Source: a virus. From it: a stretch of 34,568 nt of DNA. Shown in pieces: positions 25,593 through 32,232 of this stretch. The stretch spans positions 1 to 34,568 of the IMG/VR virus record IMGVR_UViG_3300020456_000081; one strand, 5' to 3'. Position numbers and translations under genes: made by a program. Each line of letters opens with the position of its first letter. Position 1 is the first letter of the stretch. The notes beneath the pieces were generated by a model, which was not told the DNA's origin, did no database searches, and worked only from the letters and a program-made list of their open reading frames with translations.

Positions 25593-25892
25593 TTACAGAC
25601 CATTTACTAATACATTTAAAGAACCTGAAATCATTGCACCTGCGTCAGCACTATCTCCTACACGTCCCCAAGGTATACCGCCTATCTTCACATTTGTTGA
25701 TCCTTTTTTCAATGTAGATACATGAGCAGGACACAAAGGAACTGGTGGAAAAGTGTGAGATACGGTAGGAGTGCCTAAAACAGCACCTGGTATCGCATTT
25801 GCTTTAACCGTTCTTACTAAAGAAATTGCTAAATTAGTAATTCCAGTACAAGCATGACCTGTAGTCAATGGATCTCCTTCTCTAACTGCCAT
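25593..25892 (-). CDS. 5.4: PAAR-type spike tip protein (gp5.4-like)
   Basis: 99 residues, the normal size of a PAAR tip (T4 gp5.4 is 97). It begins MAVREGDPLTTGHACTG and has the spaced Pro, His and Cys residues of the family: TGHAC, SHTFPPVPLCPAHV, VKIGGIPWGRVGDSAD, then a Gly-rich end. The His and Cys side chains would bind the metal at the apex of the cone. The protein caps the gp5 spike and pierces the host envelope. It overlaps the preceding gene by 11 bases and leads to gp25. Confidence 0.92.
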   Translation of the reverse strand: MAVREGDPLTTGHACTGITNLAISLVRTVKANAIPGAVLGTPTVSHTFPPVPLCPAHVSTLKKGSTNVKIGGIPWGRVGDSADAGAMISGSLNVLVNGL

Positions 25893-26166
25893 ATCTCTCT
25901 TTTGCCTCGGATTGTCTTCGTTCTCTTTCGGCTTTTAACCGTGCTCTTCTTTTTTCTATCTCAATTGATTGACGAATCTTTCTTCCCATTGGTATTTTTA
26001 TAGAATCTACGATTTTTTTACCTTTTTTACTCGTATATTCAACTCCAATGATTTTATCTTTGTAATCCCCTTGTACTGCCATGACAGCTTTTTTCAAACT
26101 CATGGCTTCCTTCTCTTTTTCGTCTCCAGATTCGTTCCAGAACTTAAAAATTCTCATTTTTTTCAT
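25882..26166 (-). CDS. Small basic protein of unknown function heading the structural operon
   Basis: 94 residues starting MKKMRIFKFWNESGDEKEKEAMS. The ATG at 26166 follows a GAGGAAAT ribosome binding site. A central beta-like part (KDKIIGVEYTSKKGKKIVDSI) is followed by a strongly basic, Arg/Glu/Lys-rich helix (KRRARLKAERERRQSEAKERY) to the C-terminus. No enzymatic motif or membrane segment is present. It is first in the leftward baseplate operon and overlaps the PAAR gene, so a virion or assembly role is likely but unproven. Confidence 0.7.
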   Translation of the reverse strand: MKKMRIFKFWNESGDEKEKEAMSLKKAVMAVQGDYKDKIIGVEYTSKKGKKIVDSIKIPMGRKIRQSIEIEKRRARLKAERERRQSEAKERYGS

Positions 26167-26195
26167 AATTTCCTCATTTTTTAGTGTTTTTCAAG

Positions 26196-26203
26196 TATTT
26201 ATG
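26196..26203 (-). promoter_or_regulatory. Late-promoter-like motif CATAAATA before the structural operon
   Basis: The minus strand reads CATAAATA (7 of 8 matches to the T4 late consensus), 29 bases before the start of the 94-aa gene, a normal late-promoter distance. It would serve the whole baseplate operon. Confidence 0.45.
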
Positions 26204-26288
26204 TTCTCTCTTTGTTCTCATATGCCCAAAAATCGCAGAAAACAAAGGGAAAAAACGGACTTTTTGACCATTTTTTTCCATTTTTTAC

Positions 26289-26317
26289 TTGATTTTTCAC
26301 TAAAAATACGGTATATT
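26289..26317 (+). promoter_or_regulatory. Sigma70-type promoter for the rightward genes
   Basis: TTGATT at 26289-26294 and TATATT at 26312-26317 are separated by exactly 17 bases, in the gap between the leftward structural block and rightward genes. Transcription would begin near 26324, so the ATG at 26326 would be almost leaderless while the ATG at 26353 would have a leader with a ribosome binding site. Confidence 0.5.
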
Positions 26318-26352
26318 AATAGTATATGAAAACAACAAAGGAAAAAAACACT

Positions 26353-26529
26353 ATGAATACACTATTTAGTATAATTACTATACTTTCGGCTATACTTGCC
26401 GTTGGTTTTATTGAAGATTGTGGAGGACATTGTATGGGAAATGAGAACTGGACAATGTTTGCTGTAATGTTCACTTCAACAATCGTATTTGCTGTATTAT
26501 CAGTAATGACTATGAAGGAGAATCAATAA
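26353..26529 (+). CDS. Small two-segment membrane protein
   Basis: 58 residues from the ATG at 26353, which follows an AAGG site (26338-26341). An in-frame ATG at 26326 would add nine polar residues but lies at the predicted transcription start. There are two hydrophobic stretches (about residues 3-18 and 32-52) joined by a loop with two cysteines (EDCGGHCMGNENW), giving a likely helical hairpin in the membrane. Size and topology would suit a holin-like or other small inner-membrane protein, but no lysis partner is seen next to it. Its stop overlaps the next start by one base (TAATG). Confidence 0.62.
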   Translation: MNTLFSIITILSAILAVGFIEDCGGHCMGNENWTMFAVMFTSTIVFAVLSVMTMKENQ

Positions 26530-26783
26530 TGTATTATATTTCAGAATTACATATGATGGATAACGAAGACGGTATACCTAAACTTGCTGATTATACTGAT
26601 ACTTTCGGTCCTTATAAGACTTTAAAATATGCTAGAAAAGACTTTATCAAAAAAGTTTGTAAAAGTAAATTCTTAAAACATTGGGATTATATGATTAGAG
26701 GACCTAGAAAGATGAATAGATTCGGTTATAAATCAGAATGGTACGTACCAATTGATAAACAATCAACAATAGGACATAACTAA
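26529..26783 (+). CDS. Small protein of unknown function
   Basis: 84 residues starting MYYISELHMMDNEDG. An AAGGAG ribosome binding site (26515-26520) stands 8 bases before the ATG, and the start overlaps the previous stop (TAATG). It is aromatic-rich (many Tyr, Phe and Trp) and basic (YARKDFIKKVCKSKFLKHWDY), with no membrane segment or known motif. It is followed after one base by the secreted hydrolase gene, so the three genes from 26353 form one operon. Confidence 0.68.
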   Translation: MYYISELHMMDNEDGIPKLADYTDTFGPYKTLKYARKDFIKKVCKSKFLKHWDYMIRGPRKMNRFGYKSEWYVPIDKQSTIGHN

Positions 26784-26784
26784 T

Positions 26785-28113
26785 ATGTTTAAACTTTGGA
26801 TAACAATCGTAATATTACATTTATTATTAACTGTCGGTGTTGTATTTGCCGATGATAAAAAGATTGACTTTTGTAAATCTCAACAAAAAGGTAGTCAGAT
26901 TTACTATTACAACAATTGTGATGAAATCACATATTTGTATAATGGTGATCCTTCAAATGATGACTACTGGAGACTAAACAATAAAAAAGGATACAAAAAC
27001 GGAACATGGTCTGAAATACCTGAAGACGCAAATCCTAATTTTGATATTATGAAACACTATGTAAGGAAGTATGCCTTACAAAATCCTTATAGACCTGATA
27101 ATTTCTATCAATTTAAAATTGAATCTACCGAAGTAAAAACTTTTGAATATGATGTTGTAGAAAATAAAAAGGTTACAAAGGCACTTAATAAAACTGGTCT
27201 ATTGAGTTATATCGTATATGACAATGGTACTATTGTAGGAGATCAGATAACACCTAAAGATAGATTTGGTAAATATTTTACAGATAAAACTAATTGGTCT
27301 TCACACTCAATGGGTAAATCAATTCAATCTTATATATTAGGCCATGCTGTATGTAAAGCTTACATTGGTTCTATACATGAACCTATTATGTGGTCTATAT
27401 TAGAAGGCACAGCATTTGAAGGACAACCTTTAGTAAACGTATTAAACATGTCAACTGGTATTAATAGATATATGAGAGATGATTGGTCATCTAAATTTAA
27501 AAAATCAAAAAGATGGGTTAACAGCACGTCTTTAGAGTCTATTATGAAAAATGAAATGAAAGACTCAAAGGCAGCAAAAAGTGCTGGTAGTAAGTATGCT
27601 TATAATAATTTAAATACTAATTTATTTTCAAGTTATGTTTTACACTCAATGGGTATTGAGGCATATGAAAATATGTTAAATGAAATATTTGCTGATAAAG
27701 TAGGTATTGAGAATGATGTTATATTTTACAAAACAAGAAATGCAGGTGATGAGGCTTCTGTCACTTACGGTATGTTTATAACAAGAATGGATTTTGTTAG
27801 AATTGCTGTTGCAATGTTAGATGATTGGAATAATAATACATGTGAAGGTCAATACTTGAAATCTTTATATGATAACAAGATTAAAAAGAAAAAAGAATAC
27901 AGACATAATAGATTTGGTTTCACAAACCCTAAAAACTATGGTGGTCAATTTCATTGGGGATTGTCTGGTGGTAAACAAGATAAACCTATTGCAATAATGC
28001 ACGGTTATGGTGGTCAAAATATAGTTATAGATTTTGAAAACAATAAGATTGTTTCAACTCTTTCAATCCACCAAAACTGGCCTTGGTTAAGTATAGTACA
28101 CTCTAACTTTTAA
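26785..28113 (+). CDS. Secreted serine hydrolase of the class C beta-lactamase fold
   Basis: 442 residues with an N-terminal signal peptide (hydrophobic to about residue 21, FADD end). Motifs of the class C beta-lactamase/DD-peptidase/esterase superfamily are visible: Ser175-x-x-Lys178 (SMGK), Tyr273-x-Asn275 (YNN, within YAYNN) and His405-Gly-Tyr-Gly (HGYGGQNIVID), standing in for the usual K/H-T-G. Such enzymes act on beta-lactams, peptide or ester substrates; 6-aminohexanoate dimer hydrolases belong here. A periplasmic enzyme acting on cell wall or on amide or ester nutrients is possible, but the substrate cannot be told. Its stop overlaps the end of the oppositely oriented pstS by four bases. 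Confidence 0.82.
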   Translation: MFKLWITIVILHLLLTVGVVFADDKKIDFCKSQQKGSQIYYYNNCDEITYLYNGDPSNDDYWRLNNKKGYKNGTWSEIPEDANPNFDIMKHYVRKYALQNPYRPDNFYQFKIESTEVKTFEYDVVENKKVTKALNKTGLLSYIVYDNGTIVGDQITPKDRFGKYFTDKTNWSSHSMGKSIQSYILGHAVCKAYIGSIHEPIMWSILEGTAFEGQPLVNVLNMSTGINRYMRDDWSSKFKKSKRWVNSTSLESIMKNEMKDSKAAKSAGSKYAYNNLNTNLFSSYVLHSMGIEAYENMLNEIFADKVGIENDVIFYKTRNAGDEASVTYGMFITRMDFVRIAVAMLDDWNNNTCEGQYLKSLYDNKIKKKKEYRHNRFGFTNPKNYGGQFHWGLSGGKQDKPIAIMHGYGGQNIVIDFENNKIVSTLSIHQNWPWLSIVHSNF

Positions 28114-29054
28114 TTTACTTTAGAAACAGATTCTTTCAAACTTTTCAAAGGTACTAATCCTAAATCTAAAAGATAACCTCTAGGACCTGCAGCCTTTTTA
28201 GATGTAAATTCTTTTACAAATTTATCTATGCCAGGTATAACACCTATATGTTGATCTTTAACATAAAAGTATAAAGGTCTGCTAATAGGGTAAGAACCAT
28301 CTTGTATAGATTTTAAACTAATCTTTACATCTTCTATTAAGTGTGCTTGAACTTTGTCTTTTGAATTATCATAGTAACTAAAACCAAATATACCAAAGTA
28401 TGATGGTTCACCTACAAGTTTATTAATAATCAAAGTATCATTTTCTCCTACTTCAATTACAGGACCATCTTCTCTTAATAGATAACAAGCTTTCTTTCCT
28501 TGTTCTTTTAATATTTCTTCAGGACATCCTTTTTTCATAACTAGACTATTCCAAGCATCCCTTGTACCACTTGTAGCAGGTGGCGTTAAGATTGCAATTT
28601 TATAGTCTGGTAAAGAAGGATCAATATCTGACCATTTAGTTGGTTTTGATCCTAATGAAGACATTGCCTCCCAAAGTTGTTTTTTTGTAAAGTTATATTG
28701 TTTGCCTTGTACTGAACTTGTAAAAGCAATACCATCAAGGCCTACAATAACTTGTGTAATTTCTGTTACACCATTATCTTTACAAAGTTTAATTTCTTTT
28801 GTTTTTATTTTACGACTTGCATTTGACATATCAGGTGTATTAACACCAATGCCTGCACAAAATAGTTTCATACCACCACCAGTACCAGTAGATTCAATTA
28901 CAGGTGTTTTAAACTTACCTGACTTACCAAATCTTTCTGCGACTACGGTTGAAAATGGATATACGGTAGAACTACCTACGATCTTTATTTGATCTCTTGC
29001 ATATGATATAGTTGTCATCAAAGACATAATAAAAACGATTAATAATAATCTCAT
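28110..29054 (-). CDS. pstS: Phosphate-binding protein PstS (periplasmic), phage auxiliary metabolic gene
   Basis: 314 residues. The signal peptide is MRLLLIVFIMSLMTTISYA followed by RDQIK. The phosphate-site signatures of PstS are clear: IVGSSTVYPFS, ESTGTGGGMKLFCAG, ASRKIKTKE, GLDGIAF and TPPATSGTRDAW. PstS captures phosphate for the PstCAB transporter. Many marine phages carry only this gene, to boost host uptake during infection. An AAAAAGGAG ribosome binding site precedes the start. A -10-like TATAGT occurs upstream on the minus strand, but I see no convincing -35 or Pho box. Confidence 0.95.
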   Translation of the reverse strand: MRLLLIVFIMSLMTTISYARDQIKIVGSSTVYPFSTVVAERFGKSGKFKTPVIESTGTGGGMKLFCAGIGVNTPDMSNASRKIKTKEIKLCKDNGVTEITQVIVGLDGIAFTSSVQGKQYNFTKKQLWEAMSSLGSKPTKWSDIDPSLPDYKIAILTPPATSGTRDAWNSLVMKKGCPEEILKEQGKKACYLLREDGPVIEVGENDTLIINKLVGEPSYFGIFGFSYYDNSKDKVQAHLIEDVKISLKSIQDGSYPISRPLYFYVKDQHIGVIPGIDKFVKEFTSKKAAGPRGYLLDLGLVPLKSLKESVSKVN

Positions 29055-29088
29055 CTTATACTCCTTTTTGTTTTAAGACTATAAGTAT

Positions 29089-29253
29089 TTAACGAGATTT
29101 TTTTGATCTTAACAAAACTTTAATATTTCTTTTTCTCTTAACAACTTTTGGTTGTTCTTTCTTTTCAGGCAATATAGCACCTGTTGTAATATAGTGTTGA
29201 GTTAAAGGATTGTTAGCTTGGTAATGTTCGTATTCGCTACGTTTTCTTTTCAC
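29089..29253 (-). CDS. Short basic protein, GTG start
   Basis: 54 residues in an open frame upstream of pstS, beginning at a GTG and ending 34 bases before the pstS start. It reads KRKRSEYEHYQANNPL, then a Thr/Gly stretch, then a strongly basic tail (KVVKRKRNIKVLLRSKKSR). Without it the 214-base gap would be empty. A TATAAATA motif lies 12 bases before the GTG, but no good ribosome binding site is seen. No function is assigned; the charge suggests nucleic acid or membrane contact. Moderate support only. Confidence 0.45.
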   Translation of the reverse strand: MKRKRSEYEHYQANNPLTQHYITTGAILPEKKEQPKVVKRKRNIKVLLRSKKSR

Positions 29254-29265
29254 GGAGTTTATTTT

Positions 29266-29273
29266 TATTTATA
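29266..29273 (-). promoter_or_regulatory. T4-type late promoter motif TATAAATA
   Basis: A perfect TATAAATA on minus, overlapping the stop codon of the 29269-29490 gene and 12 bases before the GTG of the 54-aa gene. It could serve that gene and pstS. Confidence 0.42.
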
Positions 29274-29490
29274 CTTTTAAAACTCTATGAGCGAACCATT
29301 TTAGAAATCTTTTTATATGACCGTTTACGTATTTGTTAAAAAAGTACCTGATAAATCTTACAAGTATTAATATCGGACTAGACAATACATCAAACGCAAT
29401 AAGCCCTACATCTACAAATAGATCAATCCAATGATCTACGGTAGACCACTTCTTAAATTGTTGCCATTTGTTTTTAGTCCATTTAATCAT
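29269..29490 (-). CDS. Small amphipathic membrane-associated protein
   Basis: 73 residues from the ATG at 29490, which shares one base with the stop of the 25-aa gene before it (TAATG). A GTG 39 bases upstream in frame has no ribosome binding site and is not preferred. The protein begins with a basic Trp-rich helix (MIKWTKNKWQQFKKW), has one hydrophobic stretch (about residues 22-44: LFVDVGLIAFDVLSSPILIL) and ends with a basic aromatic helix (RYFFNKY, HIKRFLKWFAHR). This suggests a protein inserted in or lying on the inner membrane. No homologue is recognised. Confidence 0.6.
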   Translation of the reverse strand: MIKWTKNKWQQFKKWSTVDHWIDLFVDVGLIAFDVLSSPILILVRFIRYFFNKYVNGHIKRFLKWFAHRVLKV

Positions 29491-29567
29491 TAATAAGTTA
29501 TCGGCCCTACACAAAATGCTAATAGACACATCATTATTATTAATACGCCTGTAAAGTAGTAATTCAT
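29490..29567 (-). CDS. Tiny 25-residue single-span membrane peptide
   Basis: It starts at 29567 with a GAGGTAGG ribosome binding site immediately upstream (plus-strand 29568-29576) and reads MNYYFTGVLIIMMCLLAFC then VGPITY. Almost the whole peptide is one transmembrane helix. Its stop overlaps the next ATG by one base (TAATG), so the two are translationally coupled. The ribosome binding site, composition and coupling make a real gene likely despite the size. Confidence 0.55.
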   Translation of the reverse strand: MNYYFTGVLIIMMCLLAFCVGPITY

Positions 29568-29569
29568 AC

Positions 29570-29827
29570 CTACCTCGTTTTTAATAAGTGTTTTAATTTT
29601 TCGTACCAATATATGCCACCATCTCGTAGTGACTCATTGGCCTCCCTTAATGTTTCAAGTTTCTTAACTAAATCTTTTAGTTGTTTTTTATCTAGTGTTT
29701 TTTTGCGTTCTACAATCTTCTCTAATTTACTTATAACATTGTCAATCTTTATACACGTCAAAGGAGGTACTTTAGGTGCCTTCTTCTTTAGAGAGGATAT
29801 AGTAATTTTTTTTGGCTTTTTTGCCAT
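29570..29827 (-). CDS. Small basic coiled-coil protein
   Basis: 85 residues. An AAAGGAG ribosome binding site precedes the ATG at 29827. The Lys/Pro-rich N-terminus (MAKKPKKITISSLKKKAPKVPP) is followed by a long charged helix with regular hydrophobic spacing (DNVISKLEKIVERKKTL, QLKDLVKKLETLREANESL), so a coiled coil is likely. It is first in a leftward string of small genes that ends with pstS. A late-promoter motif lies 50 bases upstream. No function is known. Confidence 0.7.
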   Translation of the reverse strand: MAKKPKKITISSLKKKAPKVPPLTCIKIDNVISKLEKIVERKKTLDKKQLKDLVKKLETLREANESLRDGGIYWYEKLKHLLKTR

Positions 29828-29877
29828 ACTATTCTCCTTTACAATGTTCGGAAATTAATATAAGATTATGTTAGATA

Positions 29878-29885
29878 TATTTATA
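29878..29885 (-). promoter_or_regulatory. T4-type late promoter motif TATAAATA in a divergent gap
   Basis: A perfect TATAAATA on minus, 50 bases upstream of the 29827 start. The same AT-rich stretch carries TATAAT on plus (29882-29887), 10 bases before the nitroreductase ATG, so the gap may be a divergent promoter region. Confidence 0.5.
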
Positions 29886-29897
29886 ATAAATACCTAA

Positions 29898-30701
29898 ATG
29901 AACTGGAAGAATGAATATCATGCGGAGATTAAAAGTGCTATAGATGTATGTAAAAAAGCACAACGTAATTATAATTTAAATAAAAGGTTGCCTCCTAAGG
30001 ATTTAGAGACCTTAATTTATGTAGCGACAAATAGTCCATCTAAACAAAATGAAACACATTTTAATTTACGAGTATATACCGATGTTGAAAAAATAACAGG
30101 CATATACAAAAGAACAAAAAACTTTACGTTTTCTACCAACACTAGGACTGAAGAAATATTTACAACAACAGGTGTACAAAAAGACCAAAAGTATTCTGTA
30201 ACTAATTCTCAAATAAAAGCAAACGCTGTATTTGTGTATTGTGATGATACACGAAACATACGTGGTGGAACACACTTAACAGCATTAAGAAAAGACGCAG
30301 GACCTATAGCCAAAGAAACATTATTTGAACAAAAGGCAATGTCAATAGGAATATCATCTGGTCAATTAGTTATGTCAGCAGCCTTACTAGGATACAAAAC
30401 AGGTTATTGTAGTGCCTTTGAAAAGACAGGTAAAGATTCAGTACAAAATTATCTACAAATAGAATCAGAGCCTAGACTAATTGTAGGTGTAGGATATCCA
30501 CACCCTAATTTAAAACGTAAACAACATCCAGATGTTTACAATAAAGATATAGGTATTGAAGAAGGCAAACATGGTAAAGATGATGAAAATTGGGTATACC
30601 CTAGTATGATAGAAGAAGATATGATAAAAGAAGCGTATTATAACTATCAAAAAATAGACGTATGGTTGAATGATACAAGGGTTGACATTAACAAGATTTA
30701 A
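29898..30701 (+). CDS. Nitroreductase-family flavoprotein
   Basis: 267 residues. The FMN-binding nitroreductase fold is indicated by ATNSPSKQNETHFNLRVYTD (about residues 37-56, the flavin-phosphate loop), SIGISSGQLVMSAALLGYKTG in the second half and PRLIVGVGYPHP near the end. The middle contains a long helix plus an insert typical of the family. These enzymes use NAD(P)H and FMN to reduce nitro groups, quinones or enamides; some act in small-molecule pathways. It is 9 bases upstream of the CCW protein genes, so it may supply electrons to the radical SAM system, but this is only context. No ribosome binding site is obvious. Confidence 0.82.
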   Translation: MNWKNEYHAEIKSAIDVCKKAQRNYNLNKRLPPKDLETLIYVATNSPSKQNETHFNLRVYTDVEKITGIYKRTKNFTFSTNTRTEEIFTTTGVQKDQKYSVTNSQIKANAVFVYCDDTRNIRGGTHLTALRKDAGPIAKETLFEQKAMSIGISSGQLVMSAALLGYKTGYCSAFEKTGKDSVQNYLQIESEPRLIVGVGYPHPNLKRKQHPDVYNKDIGIEEGKHGKDDENWVYPSMIEEDMIKEAYYNYQKIDVWLNDTRVDINKI

Positions 30702-30710
30702 TGATATAAT
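30682..30710 (+). promoter_or_regulatory. Perfect sigma70 consensus promoter abutting a start codon
   Basis: TTGACA at 30682-30687 and TATAAT at 30705-30710 are both perfect, with a 17-base spacer. The -10 box touches the ATG at 30711, so the expected start (about 30717) lies inside the first CCW gene. It would drive the second CCW gene and the radical SAM genes behind it. Confidence 0.6.
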
Positions 30711-31028
30711 ATGACTAAAGAGGTAAAAATAAAACCTAGATGTTTGACGTTTCCTATGACAGATCCTGAGCATATGCCAGCTGCATATACTTCAGATGGT
30801 TATATGTTACCTTGTTGTTGGTTAGATCAACCTGAACTAGATGATGATGTAAAAAAGATGGGATTAAAAGAAGAACACCTTGCTGTGAAAAACAATAGTA
30901 AATTGGAAGATATATATTCTTCTAAAGAATGGACTAATTTTTTTGATATAGTAGTTAATAAACCAGAAAAGGCGATGAATTATTGTCAATACAAATGTGG
31001 TAATGCAAAATGGATCCCAAAGACATAA
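30711..31028 (+). CDS. Stand-alone CCW/CX3C cysteine-rich protein, first of a tandem pair
   Basis: 105 residues with Cys11 (KPRCLTF), Cys35-Cys36-Trp (GYMLPCCWLD) and Cys92-x3-Cys96 (YCQYKCG). The set matches the next gene closely and the 847-1215 protein in pattern, and resembles an SPASM-like auxiliary cluster domain cut loose from its radical SAM core. The core is probably the protein at 31461-32231, with another CCW gene and a lipoprotein gene between. The start at 30711 is kept because the alignment with the paralogue begins only a few residues in; no ribosome binding site precedes it. Metal or cluster binding is inferred from cysteine placement. Confidence 0.8.
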   Translation: MTKEVKIKPRCLTFPMTDPEHMPAAYTSDGYMLPCCWLDQPELDDDVKKMGLKEEHLAVKNNSKLEDIYSSKEWTNFFDIVVNKPEKAMNYCQYKCGNAKWIPKT

Positions 31029-31333
31029 GAATTAAACCTAGGTGTTTAACCTTTCAACCTAAAAGTTATCATAAACCAGCTGCATATACAGCCGATGGAT
31101 TTATGTTACCTTGTTGTTGGTTAGATGATCCTAAAAACGACCACGCTTTAGAGAATGAGTTTCATATGAAAGATGAACACCTTGCTCTAAAAAATGTAGA
31201 GAAGATAGAAGACATATATGGTTCAAAGGAATGGGCACACTTCTTTGATACCCTAATAAATAACCCTAGTTGTGCTATGAAACAATGCCAATACAAATGT
31301 GGCAATAGAGAAAAAGACACATACAAAAGATGA
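31010..31333 (+). CDS. Stand-alone CCW/CX3C cysteine-rich protein, second of a tandem pair
   Basis: 107 residues with Cys12 (KPRCLTF), Cys36-Cys37-Trp (GFMLPCCWLD) and Cys93-x3-Cys97 (QCQYKCG). It is nearly collinear with the preceding gene (shared IKPRCLTF, KPAAYT/MPAAYT, DEHLALKN/EEHLAVKN, IEDIYGSKEW/LEDIYSSKEW), so the two arose by tandem duplication and then diverged. It starts 19 bases inside the previous gene and overlaps the lipoprotein gene by 4. Two copies could form a heterodimer or serve two substrates or cores. Confidence 0.82.
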   Translation: MDPKDIRIKPRCLTFQPKSYHKPAAYTADGFMLPCCWLDDPKNDHALENEFHMKDEHLALKNVEKIEDIYGSKEWAHFFDTLINNPSCAMKQCQYKCGNREKDTYKR

Positions 31334-31464
31334 GAATATTAATTATACTATCAATATTATTTTTAACTGCTTGTTCATCTACAGGTAAACCTATCAAAGA
31401 ACATAGACTAATTGTTAGTGCTGTAAAACAAGTTATATCACCAGGAATAGGATTCGGTAAATGA
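31330..31464 (+). CDS. Tiny lipoprotein
   Basis: 44 residues: MRILIILSILFLTAC followed by SSTGKPIKEHRLIVSAVKQ and ending SPGIGFGK. The signal peptide ends in the lipobox LTAC, so Cys15 would be lipidated, leaving a mature 30-residue peptide on the outside of the inner membrane or in the outer membrane. ATGA overlaps join it to the CCW gene before it and the radical SAM gene after it, which strongly supports a real gene. An outer-membrane spanin-like role is possible from size alone, but no inner-membrane partner gene is seen next to it. Confidence 0.72.
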   Translation: MRILIILSILFLTACSSTGKPIKEHRLIVSAVKQVISPGIGFGK

Positions 31465-32231
31465 ACGGACAAGAACTAGCAGAATTTTATATCAAAAATC
31501 AAAAGCTATCTTCACCTAATATGGATCTATCGCATAGATGTATATTACGTTGCCCACAATGTTTACGACAAAAGGTAGAAGGTCTTCCTAGAATAAAGAG
31601 ATCGTTTGATATAGGTAAACCAGAGTTTAGAAAAATATTAAATTACTATGATAATCAGATAACCTTTTGTGGTCAAATATCTGACCCAATCTATCATCCT
31701 GACTTTCTAGCATTTTTAGAAATGATGGACGGTTTAGGTAAAGGTTTAAGAATTGCAACTAATGGTACAAATGATAAGAGTGGTAATATGGATGATAAGT
31801 GGTGGGAAAAAGCATATAGTTATGGATTAGGAGAAAACTGTTGGTACTTTGGTGTTGATGGTTTAGATGAGAAATCAGAATTGTATCGTATAGGTTCCAA
31901 CTTTAAACAAGTATGGGAAACTATGAAAATGGGAGTACAATATGGTCACCCTATTGTATGGCAATATATTATCTTTGGTTATAATGAGCATGAAATAGAA
32001 CAAGCAAAAGAAATTGCTCATAAAGAAGGTATAACATTATTGTTAATAAAAACAAATAGAGGTTTTGATCCTAGAAGTAGAAATTTAAGAAAGAACGTAC
32101 AAAAGGCATATGAGAACTTTAATGTGCCTAGTGAAAAGAATAGAGTTAAAAAAATAAAAAGTGAAGAATACTTTAACGTTACACCAGAACTAGAACGTTG
32201 GAGAAAAGTAAGACAAGGAGCATTTAAATAA
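31461..32231 (+). CDS. Radical SAM core protein, paralogue of the 180-854 protein
   Basis: 256 residues. Cys27, Cys31 and Cys34 (RCILRCPQC) form the CX3CX2C motif. FCGQISDPIYHPDF, FGVDGLDEKSELYRIG and WQYIIFGYNEHEIEQAKEI align with the left-hand radical SAM protein, so they form one subfamily with SDP in place of GGEP. There are no auxiliary cysteines in the C-terminus, which ends in a Lys/Arg/Glu-rich tail; the stand-alone CCW proteins just upstream may complete it. It starts in an ATGA overlap and is followed after one base by the PP-loop gene. The substrate is unknown. Confidence 0.88.
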   Translation: MNGQELAEFYIKNQKLSSPNMDLSHRCILRCPQCLRQKVEGLPRIKRSFDIGKPEFRKILNYYDNQITFCGQISDPIYHPDFLAFLEMMDGLGKGLRIATNGTNDKSGNMDDKWWEKAYSYGLGENCWYFGVDGLDEKSELYRIGSNFKQVWETMKMGVQYGHPIVWQYIIFGYNEHEIEQAKEIAHKEGITLLLIKTNRGFDPRSRNLRKNVQKAYENFNVPSEKNRVKKIKSEEYFNVTPELERWRKVRQGAFK

Positions 32232-32232
32232 T

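Noticed and set aside
26167-26352. tRNA or other structured RNA in the largest gap
   Set aside because: The gap is T-rich and A-rich low complexity with promoter motifs only; no cloverleaf or strong stem could be found by eye. No CRISPR array or insertion sequence was seen anywhere in the window.
29151-29185. AACAAC-TTTTG-GTTGTT hairpin as a terminator
   Set aside because: It lies inside the 54-aa frame, the stem is only 6 bp, and the T-rich flank is on the strand with no upstream gene.
29491-29529. GTG start for the 73-aa membrane protein
   Set aside because: No ribosome binding site; it would overlap most of the 25-aa gene, which has a strong site and TAATG coupling to the ATG at 29490.
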